Source: Clostridia bacterium (GTDB taxonomy: Bacteria; Bacillota_A; Clostridia; Lachnospirales; Lachnospiraceae). Taken from it: a DNA stretch of 5,415 nucleotides. Positions within the stretch are counted from its first letter, which is position 1, and each line of letters begins with the position of its first letter. Position numbers and translations under genes: made by a program. The notes under the pieces were generated by a model, which worked only from the letters and a program-made list of their open reading frames with translations, had not been told where the DNA came from and did no database searches. The stretch lies in NCBI GenBank assembly GCA_012515365.1, contig JAAYYM010000515.1, positions 1-5,415 of the forward strand. Reading direction: 5' to 3'. This document shows positions 5,003 through 5,415 of the stretch, one piece after another.

Positions 5003-5415
5003 TTACTCCTTTACTCCTCCGATGGTAAGTCCTGTTACAAAATATCGTTGCAGGAACGGATAGAGTGAAACAATAGGAAGCATTGTGAGGATGGTTGCTG
5101 CTGCGCGGATCGAAACAGGAGTCACAGAGGTCATGGAATTCTTCATGGCATCCGCACTTCCGCTTTGATTCATGACCGTAGACAGAAGCTTCATCAACTC
5201 ATACTGTAAAGTCGTATAGTTTTCGCTCATACGATTATAAAGCATTGCATCAAACCATGAATTCCACTGATATACAGCTACAAATAATGCAATTGTTGCG
5301 TATACCGGTTTACATAATGGAGAAATGATTTTTATGAATACTGTCGCATAGCCTGCACCATCAAGCTGAGCAGATTCTTCAAGAGAATCAGGAAGTCCTT
5401 GCATATAGGTTCTCA
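5003..5415 (-). CDS. carbohydrate ABC transporter permease (LplC/MalG-like), 5' part outside window
   Basis: C-terminal 137 codons of a binding-protein-dependent sugar permease; the reading frame continues open past the right edge. The internal Met at 5404 is therefore not the start, and the frame reads RTYMQGLPDSLEESAQLDGAG. That segment is the cytoplasmic EAA loop (E-x-A-x-x-DGA) that docks on the ATPase. Two hydrophobic membrane segments follow, around ISPLCKPVYATIALFVAVY and ILTMLPIVSLYPFLQRYFV, and the protein ends in GLTIGGVKE, a C-terminus typical of the LplC/YtcP group for oligosaccharide or polyol uptake. It acts in the cytoplasmic membrane with a second permease, a solute-binding lipoprotein and a shared ATPase, none of them visible here. 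It is the last gene of its operon, as a strong terminator follows about 20 nt downstream. The substrate cannot be told. Confidence 0.92.
   Translation of the reverse strand, partial: RTYMQGLPDSLEESAQLDGAGYATVFIKIISPLCKPVYATIALFVAVYQWNSWFDAMLYNRMSENYTTLQYELMKLLSTVMNQSGSADAMKNSMTSVTPVSIRAAATILTMLPIVSLYPFLQRYFVTGLTIGGVKE

Overview
The window looks like chromosomal DNA of a low-GC anaerobic Firmicute, most likely a Lachnospiraceae-type Clostridium. The reasons are strong GGAGG ribosome binding sites, sigma-A-like promoters, an LplC-type sugar permease, a two-gene SUF-like Fe-S assembly unit, and a DUF3737 operon of a kind I associate with Firmicutes. This is inferred from protein families and base composition, not from a database match. 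No tRNA, rRNA, CRISPR array or intact transposon was seen.

Layout. Positions 1-2033 hold a three-gene operon on the minus strand. In transcription order it encodes a DUF3737 beta-helix protein, a 78-residue cysteine-rich helical protein, and a MalY/PatB-type PLP C-S lyase that runs off the left edge. Positions 2034-2352 are a 319-bp divergent regulatory region. It holds a near-consensus promoter for the operon, an opposing extended -10 promoter, a dyad of the LysR (T-N11-A) type centred about 65 bp upstream of the predicted operon start, and a 22-bp perfect inverted repeat in the predicted leader of the regulator. Positions 2353-3240 encode a LysR-type regulator on the plus strand. Its last 10 bp overlap the end of the convergent gene. 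Positions 3231-4882 are a minus-strand operon of a SufC-like ATPase followed by a SufB/SufD-like scaffold, matching the minimal SMS (SmsC-SmsB) Fe-S arrangement. Positions 4883-5002 hold that operon's own promoter and the intrinsic terminator of the gene before it. From 5003 to the right edge is the C-terminal part of a carbohydrate ABC transporter permease on the minus strand.

How the genes may work together. The LysR-type protein very probably controls the divergent DUF3737 operon and possibly its own gene: the predicted operator sits at the classical LysR position and overlaps the predicted lysR -35 element. Overlapping reading frames couple the cysteine-rich protein to the lyase. The minimal Fe-S unit has its own promoter and no cysteine desulfurase beside it, so a sulfide-releasing C-S lyase nearby is a suggestive neighbour. 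That link is inference only. The best candidate for something undescribed is the LysR / DUF3737 / small Cys-rich protein / C-S lyase cassette.
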